This document shows, one piece after another, positions 9,742 through 18,662 of a DNA stretch of 64,000 bases. The notes beneath the pieces were generated by a model. That model did not search any database and had not been told where the DNA came from. It saw only the letters and a list, made by a program, of their open reading frames with translations. Position 1 is the stretch's first letter. The number at the start of each line of letters is the position of its first letter. This stretch comes from Microbacterium sp. (GTDB lineage: Bacteria; Actinomycetota; Actinomycetes; Actinomycetales; Microbacteriaceae): contig PNMM01000002.1 in the NCBI GenBank assembly GCA_013823625.1, positions 124,001-188,000 of the forward strand. The letters are read 5' to 3'. Position numbers and translations under genes: made by a program.

Positions 9742-9753
9742 AATGTATACATT
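9742..9753. promoter_or_regulatory. Putative GntR operator, perfect 12-bp palindrome
   Basis: AATGTATACATT is self-complementary and sits just upstream of the prp regulator start. FadR-family GntR sites commonly have a GTATAC-like core. A second GTATAC core occurs at 9797-9802. Confidence 0.6.
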
Positions 9754-9767
9754 GGGGCGGCCTAGCG

Positions 9768-10172
9768 CTAGATGGACTGCATCTGTCGCGACTTTCGTAT
9801 ACACCAGCACAACTCGACGTGCTCATCTTCGTCGATCGGCGTGTGCTCGAGGCCAATGCTCGGCCCATTCTCATCCGGGTCAATGTCGTCGTAGCGTGCG
9901 GGCTCTCGAAGGCGGACAAGGTGCTCGATGAGGAGAGCAAGGGCGCCGATGACCCGAGGGCTCAGCCAATAGATGCGGGCATTGCGGTCGACCCGGGTGG
10001 TGACGAGCCCTGCGCGCGCAAGTCGATTGAGGTGCTTCGACACGGCTTCGCGCCCGACCCGTCGCTCACTCTGAACCGCATCAGCGAGCTGCCCTGCCGA
10101 GTGCTCACCACTCGCGAGCACCTCGATCAGGCGCCAGCGCAGCGGGTGAGCCAAGAGAAAGAGAGTTTCCAT
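9768..10172 (-). CDS. ArsR-type winged-helix regulator
   Basis: The 134-residue product begins METLFLLAHPLRWRLIEVLA, the first helices of an ArsR/HTH_20 domain. The recognition region is REAVSKHLNRLARAGLV and the wing is TTRVDRNARIYWLSP. An acidic segment follows (DIDPDENGP) and the tail contains CWCI, which could bind metal or act as a redox sensor. The longer upstream frame was rejected because it crosses the inverted repeat at 10196. The target is unknown; the divergent hrpA may only be a neighbour. Confidence 0.8.
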   Translation of the reverse strand: METLFLLAHPLRWRLIEVLASGEHSAGQLADAVQSERRVGREAVSKHLNRLARAGLVTTRVDRNARIYWLSPRVIGALALLIEHLVRLREPARYDDIDPDENGPSIGLEHTPIDEDEHVELCWCIRKSRQMQSI

Positions 10173-10195
10173 TGCGGGAGTGTGCCTTCCGCGGC

Positions 10196-10215
10196 ATGTG
10201 CCGCGAGCGGCACAT
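10196..10215. promoter_or_regulatory. Inverted repeat upstream of the ArsR-type gene
   Basis: ATGTGCCG and CGGCACAT form a perfect 8-bp inverted repeat around CGAG, 24-43 bases upstream of the regulator start. It is a plausible autoregulatory operator. Confidence 0.45.
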
Positions 10216-10367
10216 TGCCAAAGCGGGAAATCCGATGCTCTGGCCGTGATGTGGAGAGGACTCGCACTGGGGAACAGCGTCGGGGCGCCCGTGGCGGCGC
10301 CGGAGTGTGGAGGGCCGGGCAGGTGGGTCGGGCAGCGATGGGGTCGCGACTCTAGACTGGAGGGCTC

Positions 10368-13300
10368 ATGACTCTGCCCGCCGAGACGCCGCCCGACGAC
10401 CCGTCGGGGTCTGCGGCGACCGCGGCGACCGCACAACACGAACGAAACGCGCTGCGCATCCACTACCCACCCGACCTGCCGGTCTCGCAGCGGCGCGACG
10501 ACATTGCCGCCGCCATTCGCGACAACCAGGTCGTCATCGTCGCGGGCGAGACCGGGTCGGGCAAGACGACGCAGCTGCCGAAGATCCTGCTCGAGCTCGG
10601 CCGCGAGAGCATCGCCCACACGCAGCCGCGCCGCATCGCCGCGCGCACGATCGCCGAGCGCGTTGCGGAGGAGCTTGGCTCAGAGCTCGGCGGGCTCGTC
10701 GGCTACAAGGTGCGCTTCACCGACCAGGTGAGCAAGAACACGCGCGTCACGCTCATGACCGACGGCATCCTGCTCGCCGCCCTCCGCGGCGACCGCGAGC
10801 TGAAGAACTACGACGCCATCATCATCGACGAAGCCCACGAGCGCAGCCTCACGATCGACTTCCTGCTCGGATACCTCAAGCAACTGCTCCCCCGCCGCCC
10901 CGAGCTCAAGCTCATCATCACCTCCGCCACGATCGACCCCGAGAGCTTCGCGAAGCACTTCGCGGCCGCCGACGGCAGCCCCGCGCCGATCATCGAGGTG
11001 AGCGGTCGCACCTTCCCGGTCGAGATCCGTTACCGGCCGCTCGTCCCCGACGGCGCCGACACGGAGAACCTCACCGATCCCGACGACGACGAGGCCGACG
11101 GCCCGTCGACACCCGGCGAAGCCATCGACATGATCGAGGGCGTCATCGCCGCGGTCGACGAGCTCGGGCGCGAAGGCGACGGCGATGTGCTGGTGTTCTT
11201 CAGCGGTGAGAACGAGATTCGTGACGCAGCGGATGCCCTCACCGGGCACCTCGCGCGCCAAGGGCCGCGCGGCGCGGGCACCGAGGTGCTTCCGCTGTAC
11301 GGCCGGCTGAGTGCGGCCGAGCAGCACCGCGTTTTCGAGCGGGCGCCCGCGGGCATCCGTCGCCGGATTGTTCTCGCGACCAACGTCGCCGAGACGAGCC
11401 TCACCGTGCCGGGAATCCGCTACGTCGTCGACACGGGTACCGCGCGCATCAGCCGCTACAGCGCGCGCTCGAAAGTGCAGCGGCTGCCGATCGAGCCGAT
11501 CTCGCAAGCGAGTGCCAACCAGCGGTCGGGCCGCTCGGGGCGCACGAGCGACGGCATCGCGATTCGGCTCTACTCGCAGCTCGACTACGAGAAGCGACCC
11601 GAATACACCGACCCCGAGATTCTGCGCACCAACCTCGCGGCCGTCATTCTGCAGATGATCTCGCTCGGGCTGGGCGATATCGAGAGCTTTCCGTTTCTGC
11701 AGCCGCCGGACAAGCGGGGCATCGCCGACGGGCTCGATCTGCTGCTCGAGCTCGGCGCGGTGTCGAAAGGCGGGGGCGGCGCGGGAGAACAACGCGGCGC
11801 CCACCGCATCACGCGCGTCGGCCGCGAAATCGCCCAACTGCCGCTCGATCCGCGCTACGCACGCATGGTCGTTGAGGCGCAAAAGCTCGGGGTGGCGCGG
11901 GAGGTCATCGCGATTGTCGCGGGGCTGAGCATCCAAGACCCGCGTGAACGGCCCCTCGAAAAGCGCGAACGTGCCGACCAGCTGCACAACCGGTTCCGCG
12001 ACCCGACGAGCGACTTCATCACGCTGCTCAACCTCTGGAACCACCTGCAGCGCCGGCAGAAAGAGCTCAGCGGCAATCAGTTTCGCAAGGAGGTGCGCAG
12101 CGAGTTTCTCAACTACCTGCGCATTCGCGAGTGGGCGGATGTCGAAAGACAGATTCGCCGCCAAACCAAAGGCGTCGGCAAGCATCCCGCCGATGGCGAG
12201 AGCGGCGCCGACGCCACGGCCATCCACAAGGCCATCCTCAGCGGCCTCCTCTCGCACATCGGCCTGAAAGACGCCGCGAAGCGCGACTACCTCGGCGCGC
12301 GCCAACGTCGCTTCGTGCTCTACCCGGGCTCGGGCCTCGCGAAGAAGCAGCCCGATGCCGTCATGGCCGCCGAGCTCGTCGAGACGAGTCGACTGTTTGC
12401 GCGCACCGTCGCGGTCATCGACCCAGCGTGGGCCGAGCCGCTCGCGGGCGAGCTTGCCAAGCGCTCGCACAGCGAGCCGCGGTGGGAGAAACGCCAAGGC
12501 GCCGCGGTTGTTGACGAGAAGGTGACGTTGTTCGGTGTGCCGATCATCCCGCGCCGGCGCGCGCAACTGAGCCGCATCGATCCGGCGCTTGCGCGCGAGC
12601 TGTTCATTCGCCACGCGCTCGTCGAGGGCGAGTGGGATACCTCCCGGCTCGACAAGCGCCTCACCGCCTTTCTGCGCGACAACGCGCGCGTGCGCCGCGA
12701 GCTCGAGCAACTCGAAGAGCGCAGTCGCCGCCGCGACATCCTGCTCGACGACGAGAAGATCGTCGAGTTCTTCGAGCAACGCATCCCCGCCGACGTCACC
12801 GACGTGCGCCGCTTCGAGCGGTGGTGGCGGGATGCCCTGAAGCAGCATCCCGAAACGCTCACCCTCACGCGCGACGACCTCGTCGAAGCCGAGCAGCTGC
12901 CGGCCGACGACGGTTCATACCCGACGCGGCTCACGCTCGGCGATCAGACGCTCAGTGTCGGATACCGCTTCGAGCCCGGTGCCGCCGACGACGGCGTCAC
13001 CGTCACCGTGCCGCTGCCTCTGTTGCCCCGGCTCGACACGGCGGGGTTCGACTGGCTCGTTCCGGGTCTGCGGCTCGAGCTCGTCACCGCCCTACTCAAG
13101 ACGCTGCCCAAGGCGATTCGCCGCAACGTCGTGCCCGCCGCCGACTGGGCCGCCAAGCTGCTCGCCGCGGTGCCGCCCGGAGCCGACCTGCGCGAGCTCT
13201 CGATCACCGAGTTTCTCGCCACCGAGATTCGCCGCCAGACCTACACGCCCGTCGAGCCCGACGACTTCGACCTCGACCGCCTGCCCGCCCACTTGCGCAT

Positions 13301-14348
13301 GGGCTACGCGGTCGTCGACGAGCGCGGCAGCAAGCTCGCACGCGGCACCGACCTCACCGCCCTGCAGCAGAAGCTGCGCGAGCGCGGGCGCGACTCGGTC
13401 GCGCGAGTGGCCACGGCCGCGGCGAAGAGTCCGATCGAGCGCGGTGGCATCACGGCCTGGGACGACACCATCGGCAAGGGGTCGGGCGGTGACGGAGGTG
13501 CCGGCGGCACTCTGCCCCGGCAGCTCGACATGCGCCGCGGCGACACCACGATTCGCGCCTACCCCGCGCTCGTCGATGAGGGCAGCTCGGTGGCGATCCG
13601 ACTGCAGACCTCGGTCGCCGACCAGGTGGCCGCCCACCGTGCGGGAGTTCGCCGGCTCGTGCAGCTGGGGGTTCCGTCACCGCTCGCGTACATCCAGGAG
13701 CACCTCACGAGTGCTGAGAAGCTCAGCCTCGGGGCGTCGCCCTACCGCTCGACGGCCGCGCTCATCGACGATGCGCTGCGTGCCGTGATCGACGAAGAGC
13801 TCGCCGCTTCGGCCGACGATGCTCGGGATGCGCTGCCCTGGAATCGCGCGGCCTTCGAGTCTCTGCGCGACCGCGTCAACGCCGGCCTGCCCGACCGCCT
13901 GTTCGGCATCGTGGCGACGACGGCTGCCGTGCTGGCGGCGGCGCGCGAGGTCGACGTACTCGTCGCGCGCAGCTCAAGCCTGCAGCTCATGGCGCCGCTC
14001 GCCGACGCGCGCGAACAGCTCAACGCCCTCGTGCACGACGGATTCATCGGACGCACAGGCCTCGCCCGCCTCCCCCGGCTCGTCATCTACCTGCGCGGCA
14101 TCATCCACCGCGTCGAGCGCCTGAACGACAACCTCGGCCGCGACCGCGCCTGGATGCTCGAGGTGCAGCAGGCCGTCGAGCTCTACACCGCAGCGGGCGG
14201 CACGCTGCCGCTCAGTGCCGACCCCGAGCCGCGCATCCGGGATGCCCGCTGGATGCTCGAAGAGCTGCGCCTCTCACTCTTCGCGCAGCCGCTCGGCGCG
14301 CAGGGCCCGATCTCGGTGCAGCGCATTCGCAAGCAACTCAGCGGCTAG
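10368..14348 (+). CDS. hrpA: DEAH-box ATP-dependent RNA helicase HrpA
   Basis: This 1326-residue helicase matches full-length HrpA. Motif I is GETGSGKTTQLP near residue 60, motif II is IIDEAH near 155, motif III is SAT, and motif VI is QRSGRSGRTSDG near 390. Winged-helix/HA2 and OB-fold parts follow to about residue 720, and the long C-terminal region corresponds to the HrpA-specific DUF3418 area. The family acts on structured RNA; in E. coli HrpA helps rescue stalled ribosomes. Start: ATG preceded by GGAGGG. It is transcribed alone, and its 3' end marks the left border of the accessory island. Confidence 0.93.
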   Translation: MTLPAETPPDDPSGSAATAATAQHERNALRIHYPPDLPVSQRRDDIAAAIRDNQVVIVAGETGSGKTTQLPKILLELGRESIAHTQPRRIAARTIAERVAEELGSELGGLVGYKVRFTDQVSKNTRVTLMTDGILLAALRGDRELKNYDAIIIDEAHERSLTIDFLLGYLKQLLPRRPELKLIITSATIDPESFAKHFAAADGSPAPIIEVSGRTFPVEIRYRPLVPDGADTENLTDPDDDEADGPSTPGEAIDMIEGVIAAVDELGREGDGDVLVFFSGENEIRDAADALTGHLARQGPRGAGTEVLPLYGRLSAAEQHRVFERAPAGIRRRIVLATNVAETSLTVPGIRYVVDTGTARISRYSARSKVQRLPIEPISQASANQRSGRSGRTSDGIAIRLYSQLDYEKRPEYTDPEILRTNLAAVILQMISLGLGDIESFPFLQPPDKRGIADGLDLLLELGAVSKGGGGAGEQRGAHRITRVGREIAQLPLDPRYARMVVEAQKLGVAREVIAIVAGLSIQDPRERPLEKRERADQLHNRFRDPTSDFITLLNLWNHLQRRQKELSGNQFRKEVRSEFLNYLRIREWADVERQIRRQTKGVGKHPADGESGADATAIHKAILSGLLSHIGLKDAAKRDYLGARQRRFVLYPGSGLAKKQPDAVMAAELVETSRLFARTVAVIDPAWAEPLAGELAKRSHSEPRWEKRQGAAVVDEKVTLFGVPIIPRRRAQLSRIDPALARELFIRHALVEGEWDTSRLDKRLTAFLRDNARVRRELEQLEERSRRRDILLDDEKIVEFFEQRIPADVTDVRRFERWWRDALKQHPETLTLTRDDLVEAEQLPADDGSYPTRLTLGDQTLSVGYRFEPGAADDGVTVTVPLPLLPRLDTAGFDWLVPGLRLELVTALLKTLPKAIRRNVVPAADWAAKLLAAVPPGADLRELSITEFLATEIRRQTYTPVEPDDFDLDRLPAHLRMGYAVVDERGSKLARGTDLTALQQKLRERGRDSVARVATAAAKSPIERGGITAWDDTIGKGSGGDGGAGGTLPRQLDMRRGDTTIRAYPALVDEGSSVAIRLQTSVADQVAAHRAGVRRLVQLGVPSPLAYIQEHLTSAEKLSLGASPYRSTAALIDDALRAVIDEELAASADDARDALPWNRAAFESLRDRVNAGLPDRLFGIVATTAAVLAAAREVDVLVARSSSLQLMAPLADAREQLNALVHDGFIGRTGLARLPRLVIYLRGIIHRVERLNDNLGRDRAWMLEVQQAVELYTAAGGTLPLSADPEPRIRDARWMLEELRLSLFAQPLGAQGPISVQRIRKQLSG

Positions 14349-14354
14349 CCAAGG

Positions 14355-14990
14355 TCAACCGCCATACAACTCCGCCGGGGTCTGAGTGCAGAGTCGGTTG
14401 ATCCTGTCCCACTCCTCTTGCGAGCTCACCGCCTCCGCGACGAGCGTGTAGGGAGCCCACGACCCGGGCTGACCATATGACGACATGAAGGTCTGCAGGC
14501 TCGGCGGATCAGGCACTTGGTAGCCCTCCGCCTCGAGGCACGGAGTCATGACCTGCGTGTAGTAGTCGTACAGATACCGGATCTGGTCGTCGACAAGCGG
14601 CACCATCTGGCGCGGGTTGATCGGATACTCGACCGAGCAGACGTAGTACGCGATCGCGTAGGGCATCTCTTGGCCGGTCGGCGCCCCGGCGCTCAGGCCG
14701 CCGTCTACCGCGGTGGCAAGAAAGCCTTGAGCGCTCAAGCACTCAGCCATTGCGAAGGGCCACTCCTCGAGCGTGACGAGCCGCACCTGGTCGACCTCGG
14801 GCACGTCGGCGTCAGGAAAGTCGCCGAGAAGATCATCGAGCGCACGCTGGTTGTCTGCTGCTGTCTGAGCTTCGAGATCCGCGTCGGAGTAGTCAGGAAG
14901 GATGGGCGGCCTGACGTTGCCAGAGCACCCTGCCAGGCCCGCCATCAGAAGCACGGCGGCGATCAGCACAAGCCTCCGGAAGAAACTCAA
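14355..14990 (-). CDS. Lipoprotein of a local paralogous family, copy A
   Basis: I do not recognise this 211-residue family. A lipoprotein signal ends at LAGC (Cys22). Landmarks shared by all copies are a VRLV-[TE]LEEW block near residue 70, CLSAQGF, a Gly-rich stretch, YYVCSVEYP, a Leu/Tyr block YLYDYYTQVMTPCLEAEGY, PPSLQTF, SWAPY and a C-terminal LCTQTP with one Cys. The mature part therefore has four conserved cysteines, compatible with two disulfides outside the membrane. It is the last gene of a minus-strand set (lipoprotein B, small secreted protein, A) and converges on hrpA with six bases between stops. Immunity or binding protein is a guess. Confidence 0.8.
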   Translation of the reverse strand: MSFFRRLVLIAAVLLMAGLAGCSGNVRPPILPDYSDADLEAQTAADNQRALDDLLGDFPDADVPEVDQVRLVTLEEWPFAMAECLSAQGFLATAVDGGLSAGAPTGQEMPYAIAYYVCSVEYPINPRQMVPLVDDQIRYLYDYYTQVMTPCLEAEGYQVPDPPSLQTFMSSYGQPGSWAPYTLVAEAVSSQEEWDRINRLCTQTPAELYGG

Positions 14991-15460
14991 GCCTCTCCCT
15001 CCGATCTGAGGCGTGCAGATCCGAACCTTTCGCTGACAAATTGGACGAGATCGATCTGCTCTTCGCCGATCGGGAACCTACACCGCAGGATTCGGACGAT
15101 TATCGCTGCGGCCAACCTGTGTGACGGAAACGCGAATGGAGAGAGGTAGCGAGGTCGAGTTGCAAGCCCTGCACAATCGCCGTATACAAACCCCAGCTTC
15201 AGTCAACCTTGGTCAGCGTCTGTGTTGGGTCAACACAAACCAAGAGGTTATGGCCTTGCCAGCGTCCTCTACCGTAGTGCTCCTCAACGGATAACGTTCG
15301 GTCCTCACCGCGAATCGGAAATCCTTCTATTGGTCGCACCACACAGAGACCTTCTCTCAGCTCAGGACGTGGCCCCTACGGCCAGCGACTTACAGGGCTT
15401 GCGCGTGGCAACAGGAGGCCACGCCCCCAGCTGATTGGATGCTAGAGGAGAGTCAAGCCT
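14991..15460. other. 470-bp intergenic stretch of the island, no gene seen
   Basis: No convincing coding frame is present; the plus-strand frame at 15222-15434 has no start signal or family features. Two small hairpins occur: TGTGTTG-GGT-CAACACA at 15221-15237 and GCGTGGC-N8-GCCACGC at 15403-15424. The second lies about 37 bases behind the small secreted protein gene but has no T-run. Confidence 0.5.
15403..15424 (-). terminator. Possible stem-loop behind the first small secreted protein
   Basis: A 7-bp GC-rich stem (GCGTGGC/GCCACGC) with an 8-base loop lies 37 bases downstream of the stop at 15461. No U-tract follows on either strand, so it is a weak terminator candidate. Confidence 0.25.
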
Positions 15461-15787
15461 CTACCGGCAGTACTTCAGACCCCTTGCGATCTGGGTATAG
15501 GTGACATATATAGCGTTGGCACTCGACTTAGTCGAGTAGTGGATACGCGTCTGGAATGCAGAGGTGGCTGGCCAGGATTGTCCGGTGTTGTTGGTGATAC
15601 TGGTCCACACGGAATGTGAGGTAGCTCCCGTTGTTGACGTGTTCACGCCAATCGTCCCCGGACAAGTTAAGGGCCCGAGGTTAGCGGTCGCTGCGGTAGC
15701 AGCGCTTGATGTCCCGGCAAGTCCCGCAACGAGCAACGCCGCAATAACGAACTTGGCTGATGTAGAACGGTTCAATGCTTTCTCCAA
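15461..15787 (-). CDS. Small secreted two-cysteine protein, copy 1
   Basis: This 108-residue protein has no family I recognise. A Sec signal peptide (FVIAALLVAGLAG followed by Ala-rich AxA sites) is expected to be cleaved around residues 30-35. The mature part of ~73 residues is rich in Thr/Ser/Asn, with one Cys near its start (GPLTC, residue 42) and one as the second-last residue (KYCR, 107). The copy at 19933 has the same layout: G-L-[ST]-C, an STTG-T-H stretch, W and a VY-x-Y strand near the end. The start is TTG with AGGAG nine bases upstream; a second TTG four codons in, with GGAG in front, is equally possible. It sits between lipoproteins B and A on the same strand. A bacteriocin-like role is inference. 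Confidence 0.7.
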   Translation of the reverse strand: MEKALNRSTSAKFVIAALLVAGLAGTSSAATAATANLGPLTCPGTIGVNTSTTGATSHSVWTSITNNTGQSWPATSAFQTRIHYSTKSSANAIYVTYTQIARGLKYCR

Positions 15788-16038
15788 TCTGTTGGTCTCC
15801 TGACAATATCGAGGAATCCTTCACGGTGCAATGGGGAGACTAGATGGCTGCCCTGTTACATGAAGGCGGTCGACATCACCGATCGGGGCGCACCAACACG
15901 AGAGTCGCTTCGCCGTGATTTGAGAGCCATGTACCCGCGCACTTCGCTTTGCGGCATGGGCTCATGCTCCCGACAGCGAACCTCGCGAAGTCGGGCAGTC
16001 TGGCGCATTTGAACGTTGAGGTTAAGTGATCCGCTCGC

Positions 16039-16698
16039 TCACCAAAGGTCATTCGGCAACTGTGGACACTGTGCCTCTAGTTCTGAGAGAGCCTGTTCGC
16101 CCAGTGGTAAAGCTTGTTCGGAAGCTTCAGCCCATGGCAGCCAAGGTTCCGAGTAGTAGGAGTCCACAAATCGTTGCAGTGAAGGCGGCGGTGAAGTTTC
16201 GTATCCCATCTCGCGCAAGCAGACAACGAGATCCTCAGAGTAATAGCGGTAAAGCTTGCTGAGCTGGACTTCGCTAAGTGGCCGGTTGTACTTCGGATCC
16301 AATGGGTACATGGCCTCGCACAGATACTGCGCCAACTGGAAGGCCGACCGCTGCGAATCGGGAATGTCGCTGTAGTTGATTCCTCCGCCGCTCGAATTGG
16401 CCGTTACGTTCAGAAAACCTTCACTCTGCAAGCATGAGGCAATAATGTCGTCCCACTCGTCAAGCTCGACGAACCTCACGAAGTCAACTTCAGGCCGGAC
16501 AGCATCGGGGTCCAAGATCTCCACTTGTGCCCATGATCTGTCGAGTAACTCTTGAACGATTTCGGCGTCAGTCTTGTTTTCCGACTCAGTCAAAGGTTCC
16601 GATCCGGAATTCGCACAAGAGGTCAGGGCTACCATCAAGGCAAGGGACACGGCTGCACCGAATCCAGCCTTGCGAGAGATTTCGCTAAGCAAAGCCAT
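16039..16698 (-). CDS. Lipoprotein of the local paralogous family, copy B
   Basis: The product has 219 residues, with a signal peptide ending LTSCAN (lipobox TSC). The family blocks are AVRPEVDFVRFVELDEW, ASCLQSEGF, QYLCEAMYPLDP, LYRYYSEDLVVCLREMGY, PPPSLQRF, WLPW and a C-terminal AQCPQLP. The ATG at 16698 was chosen because the signal peptide starts there; the upstream frame extension is charged and has no secretion features. Base composition looks lower in GC than the flanking genes. It is the first gene of the minus-strand trio B, small secreted protein, A. Confidence 0.78.
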   Translation of the reverse strand: MALLSEISRKAGFGAAVSLALMVALTSCANSGSEPLTESENKTDAEIVQELLDRSWAQVEILDPDAVRPEVDFVRFVELDEWDDIIASCLQSEGFLNVTANSSGGGINYSDIPDSQRSAFQLAQYLCEAMYPLDPKYNRPLSEVQLSKLYRYYSEDLVVCLREMGYETSPPPSLQRFVDSYYSEPWLPWAEASEQALPLGEQALSELEAQCPQLPNDLW

Positions 16699-16950
16699 AA
16701 GTAGAGCACCGCACCTTTCGCTTCTGATCCTGCTGTAGTCATTCAGTACTCGATCGTCCACACCAGCCCGATGGATTGATGCTTCAATGATCGATCTTGA
16801 CGTTCATGGCCCTCTCGAGCCCAGCCCTCCAAACGAGAGTCGACTGGACTTGCATAGGAGACTGAGCCTACGCCTGCCTTGAACTATATTAAGGACTAAT
16901 CAACTCTCGTCCGAGGACGGGGGCCTGGCTCGACTTGTCGCGGGAGAACG

Positions 16951-18027
16951 ATGCGGAATCTAGGTCTGACGCCTCGAGGTTTGGCGCGTCCACTGGCGAT
17001 CGGCACGGGCGTACTGGTAGCGGGCGCGGCGATCGGCTGGGCATCCGCCACGGTTCTCACACCGCCGCAAGACGTGCTCGCCTCGACCGCGTTCACGACC
17101 GCCGAGGTCGTCACGGGTGAGGTGGGGTCGAGCATCATGCTCAACACCGTTGCAGAGTGGACCCCGGCGCCGGTCGGCTCAAACCTGGCGGGCGGCACGG
17201 TCACGACCGTCGACATCGCCGCGGGCGCCGAAGTCACTCCCGGCACGAAGCTCTATTCGGTCAACCTGCGCCCGGTCGTTGTGGCACAGGGCGCGATTCC
17301 CGCGTTTCGTGCGCTGACTAGTGGCGACACCGGGCAAGACGTCGCACAGCTGCAAGCCATGTTGACCGCACTCGGCCACTACAGCGGAGCGGTCGACGGC
17401 CAGTTCCGATGGTCGACCACCGCTGCCGTGCGTGCGTGGCAGAAGTCGCTCGGCCTGCCGCAAGACGGCGTCGTGCAGGCGGGCGACATCATCTATGTGC
17501 CCACCCTGCCCACCCGCGTGGCGCTCGACACCAAACTCGTCGCCCGTGGCGCATCGCTCAGCGGAGGCGAGGCCGTCGTGCAAGGCCTCGGCGCCGCCCC
17601 CTCCTTCTTCGTGCCGGTGACCGACGCGCAAGCGGCACTCATGCCCACGGGCACGCGCGTCGAAATCACGAGCCCCGAAGGTTCAGCCTGGGAAGGCTTC
17701 GTGATCGATCGGGTGACTGACGAGAACCAGGGAATCCGCGTGCTGCTCTCGGGCGCCGAAGACGCCGCGGTGTGCGCTGCCGAATGCGCGCAAGTACCGG
17801 TCACGGGCCAGTCGTTCTTGACCTCACGCATCGTGATCGTCGAGAGCGTCACGGGCCTCACGGTGCCGAGCGCGGCGCTGCTGTCAAAGGCCGACGGCTC
17901 GATCGTCGTCATCGACAGCGAGGGCATCGAGTACCCCGTGACCGTGGTCACGAGCGCGCGCGGCCTCTCGATCATCGAGGGCGTAGACGCTGGCACTCGC
18001 GTGCGCGTTCCCGCCACCGAGGGCTGA
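16951..18027 (+). CDS. Peptidoglycan-binding membrane-fusion (adaptor) protein
   Basis: The 358-residue product has one N-terminal membrane anchor (residues ~13-35). A first HlyD/MacA-like barrel part follows (VVTGEVGSSIMLNTVAEW, then AGGTVTTVDIAAGAEVTPGTKLYSV). A PG_binding_1 domain is inserted at ~120-170 (ALTSGDTGQDVAQLQAML, AVDGQFRWSTTAAVRAWQ). The distal beta domain ends with LTVPSAALL and VDAGTRVRVP. Such adaptors link MacB-type ABC transporters to the wall. The ATG has GGGAGA three bases upstream. It is the first gene of a + strand set continuing with the ATPase three bases later. Confidence 0.85.
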   Translation: MRNLGLTPRGLARPLAIGTGVLVAGAAIGWASATVLTPPQDVLASTAFTTAEVVTGEVGSSIMLNTVAEWTPAPVGSNLAGGTVTTVDIAAGAEVTPGTKLYSVNLRPVVVAQGAIPAFRALTSGDTGQDVAQLQAMLTALGHYSGAVDGQFRWSTTAAVRAWQKSLGLPQDGVVQAGDIIYVPTLPTRVALDTKLVARGASLSGGEAVVQGLGAAPSFFVPVTDAQAALMPTGTRVEITSPEGSAWEGFVIDRVTDENQGIRVLLSGAEDAAVCAAECAQVPVTGQSFLTSRIVIVESVTGLTVPSAALLSKADGSIVVIDSEGIEYPVTVVTSARGLSIIEGVDAGTRVRVPATEG

Positions 18028-18029
18028 GC

Positions 18030-18662
18030 GTGATCGAGGCACGCGGCATCACGTTCGGCTACGACCGCGACGCGCCCATCCTCACCGACTGGTCGGCACG
18101 GTTCGACGCGGGTGAAGTGGTCGCCGTCACGGGCCCTTCTGGCCGCGGCAAGTCAACGCTGCTCTACCTGCTGGGCCTCATGCTCAAGCCCGGTGACGGC
18201 GAAGTGCTCATCCAGGGCGACAGTGTCGCCGGACTCGGGGATGCGCGACGTGCGCACCTGCGCGCTTCCCTGTTCGGGTTCGTGTTTCAGGATGCCGCGC
18301 TCGACCCCACACGCACCGTCATCGACAACGTGGTCGAGACCGCCCTCTATCGTGGCGAGCCGCGCGCAGACGCCCAAGCTCGCGCCCGCGAGCTCATGGC
18401 GCAGTTCGGGGTGGAGCTGCGCGCGAGCGCGAAACCCGGGCAGGTATCCGGGGGTCAAGCGCAACGCATCGCGCTGTGCCGGGCGCTGCTGAACGACCCG
18501 CGCATCCTGCTCGCCGACGAACCCACGGGCAACCTTGACCCGGCCTCGGCCGACATCGTGGTCGACGCGTTCCACGCCCAAGCGCACTCGGGTGCCACGG
18601 TCATCGTCGTCACCCACGACCCCGCACTCGTCGCCCGCTGCGACCGGAGGATCGAACTGTGA
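18030..18662 (+). CDS. ABC transporter ATPase, MacB/LolD type
   Basis: This is a 210-residue stand-alone ATPase. Walker A is GPSGRGKST near residue 36, the Q-loop is FVFQDAALDPTRTV, the signature is VSGGQ (one residue different from the LSGGQ norm), Walker B is ILLADEP and the H-loop is VVTHD. The GTG start follows the adaptor stop directly, and its stop overlaps the permease start (GTGA), so the three genes form one transport unit. Similar adaptor/ATPase/permease sets accompany lactococcin 972-type bacteriocins in Gram-positives, which is why the island is of interest. Confidence 0.9.
   Translation: MIEARGITFGYDRDAPILTDWSARFDAGEVVAVTGPSGRGKSTLLYLLGLMLKPGDGEVLIQGDSVAGLGDARRAHLRASLFGFVFQDAALDPTRTVIDNVVETALYRGEPRADAQARARELMAQFGVELRASAKPGQVSGGQAQRIALCRALLNDPRILLADEPTGNLDPASADIVVDAFHAQAHSGATVIVVTHDPALVARCDRRIEL

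Noticed and set aside
10680-12848. 722-codon open frame on the minus strand opposite hrpA
   Set aside because: Shadow of a high-GC gene: the hrpA frame has all helicase motifs, while this one is Arg/Val/Asp-rich with no family features.
15222-15434. 70-codon plus-strand frame in the island gap
   Set aside because: No ribosome site, signal peptide or recognisable pattern, and it crosses a hairpin.
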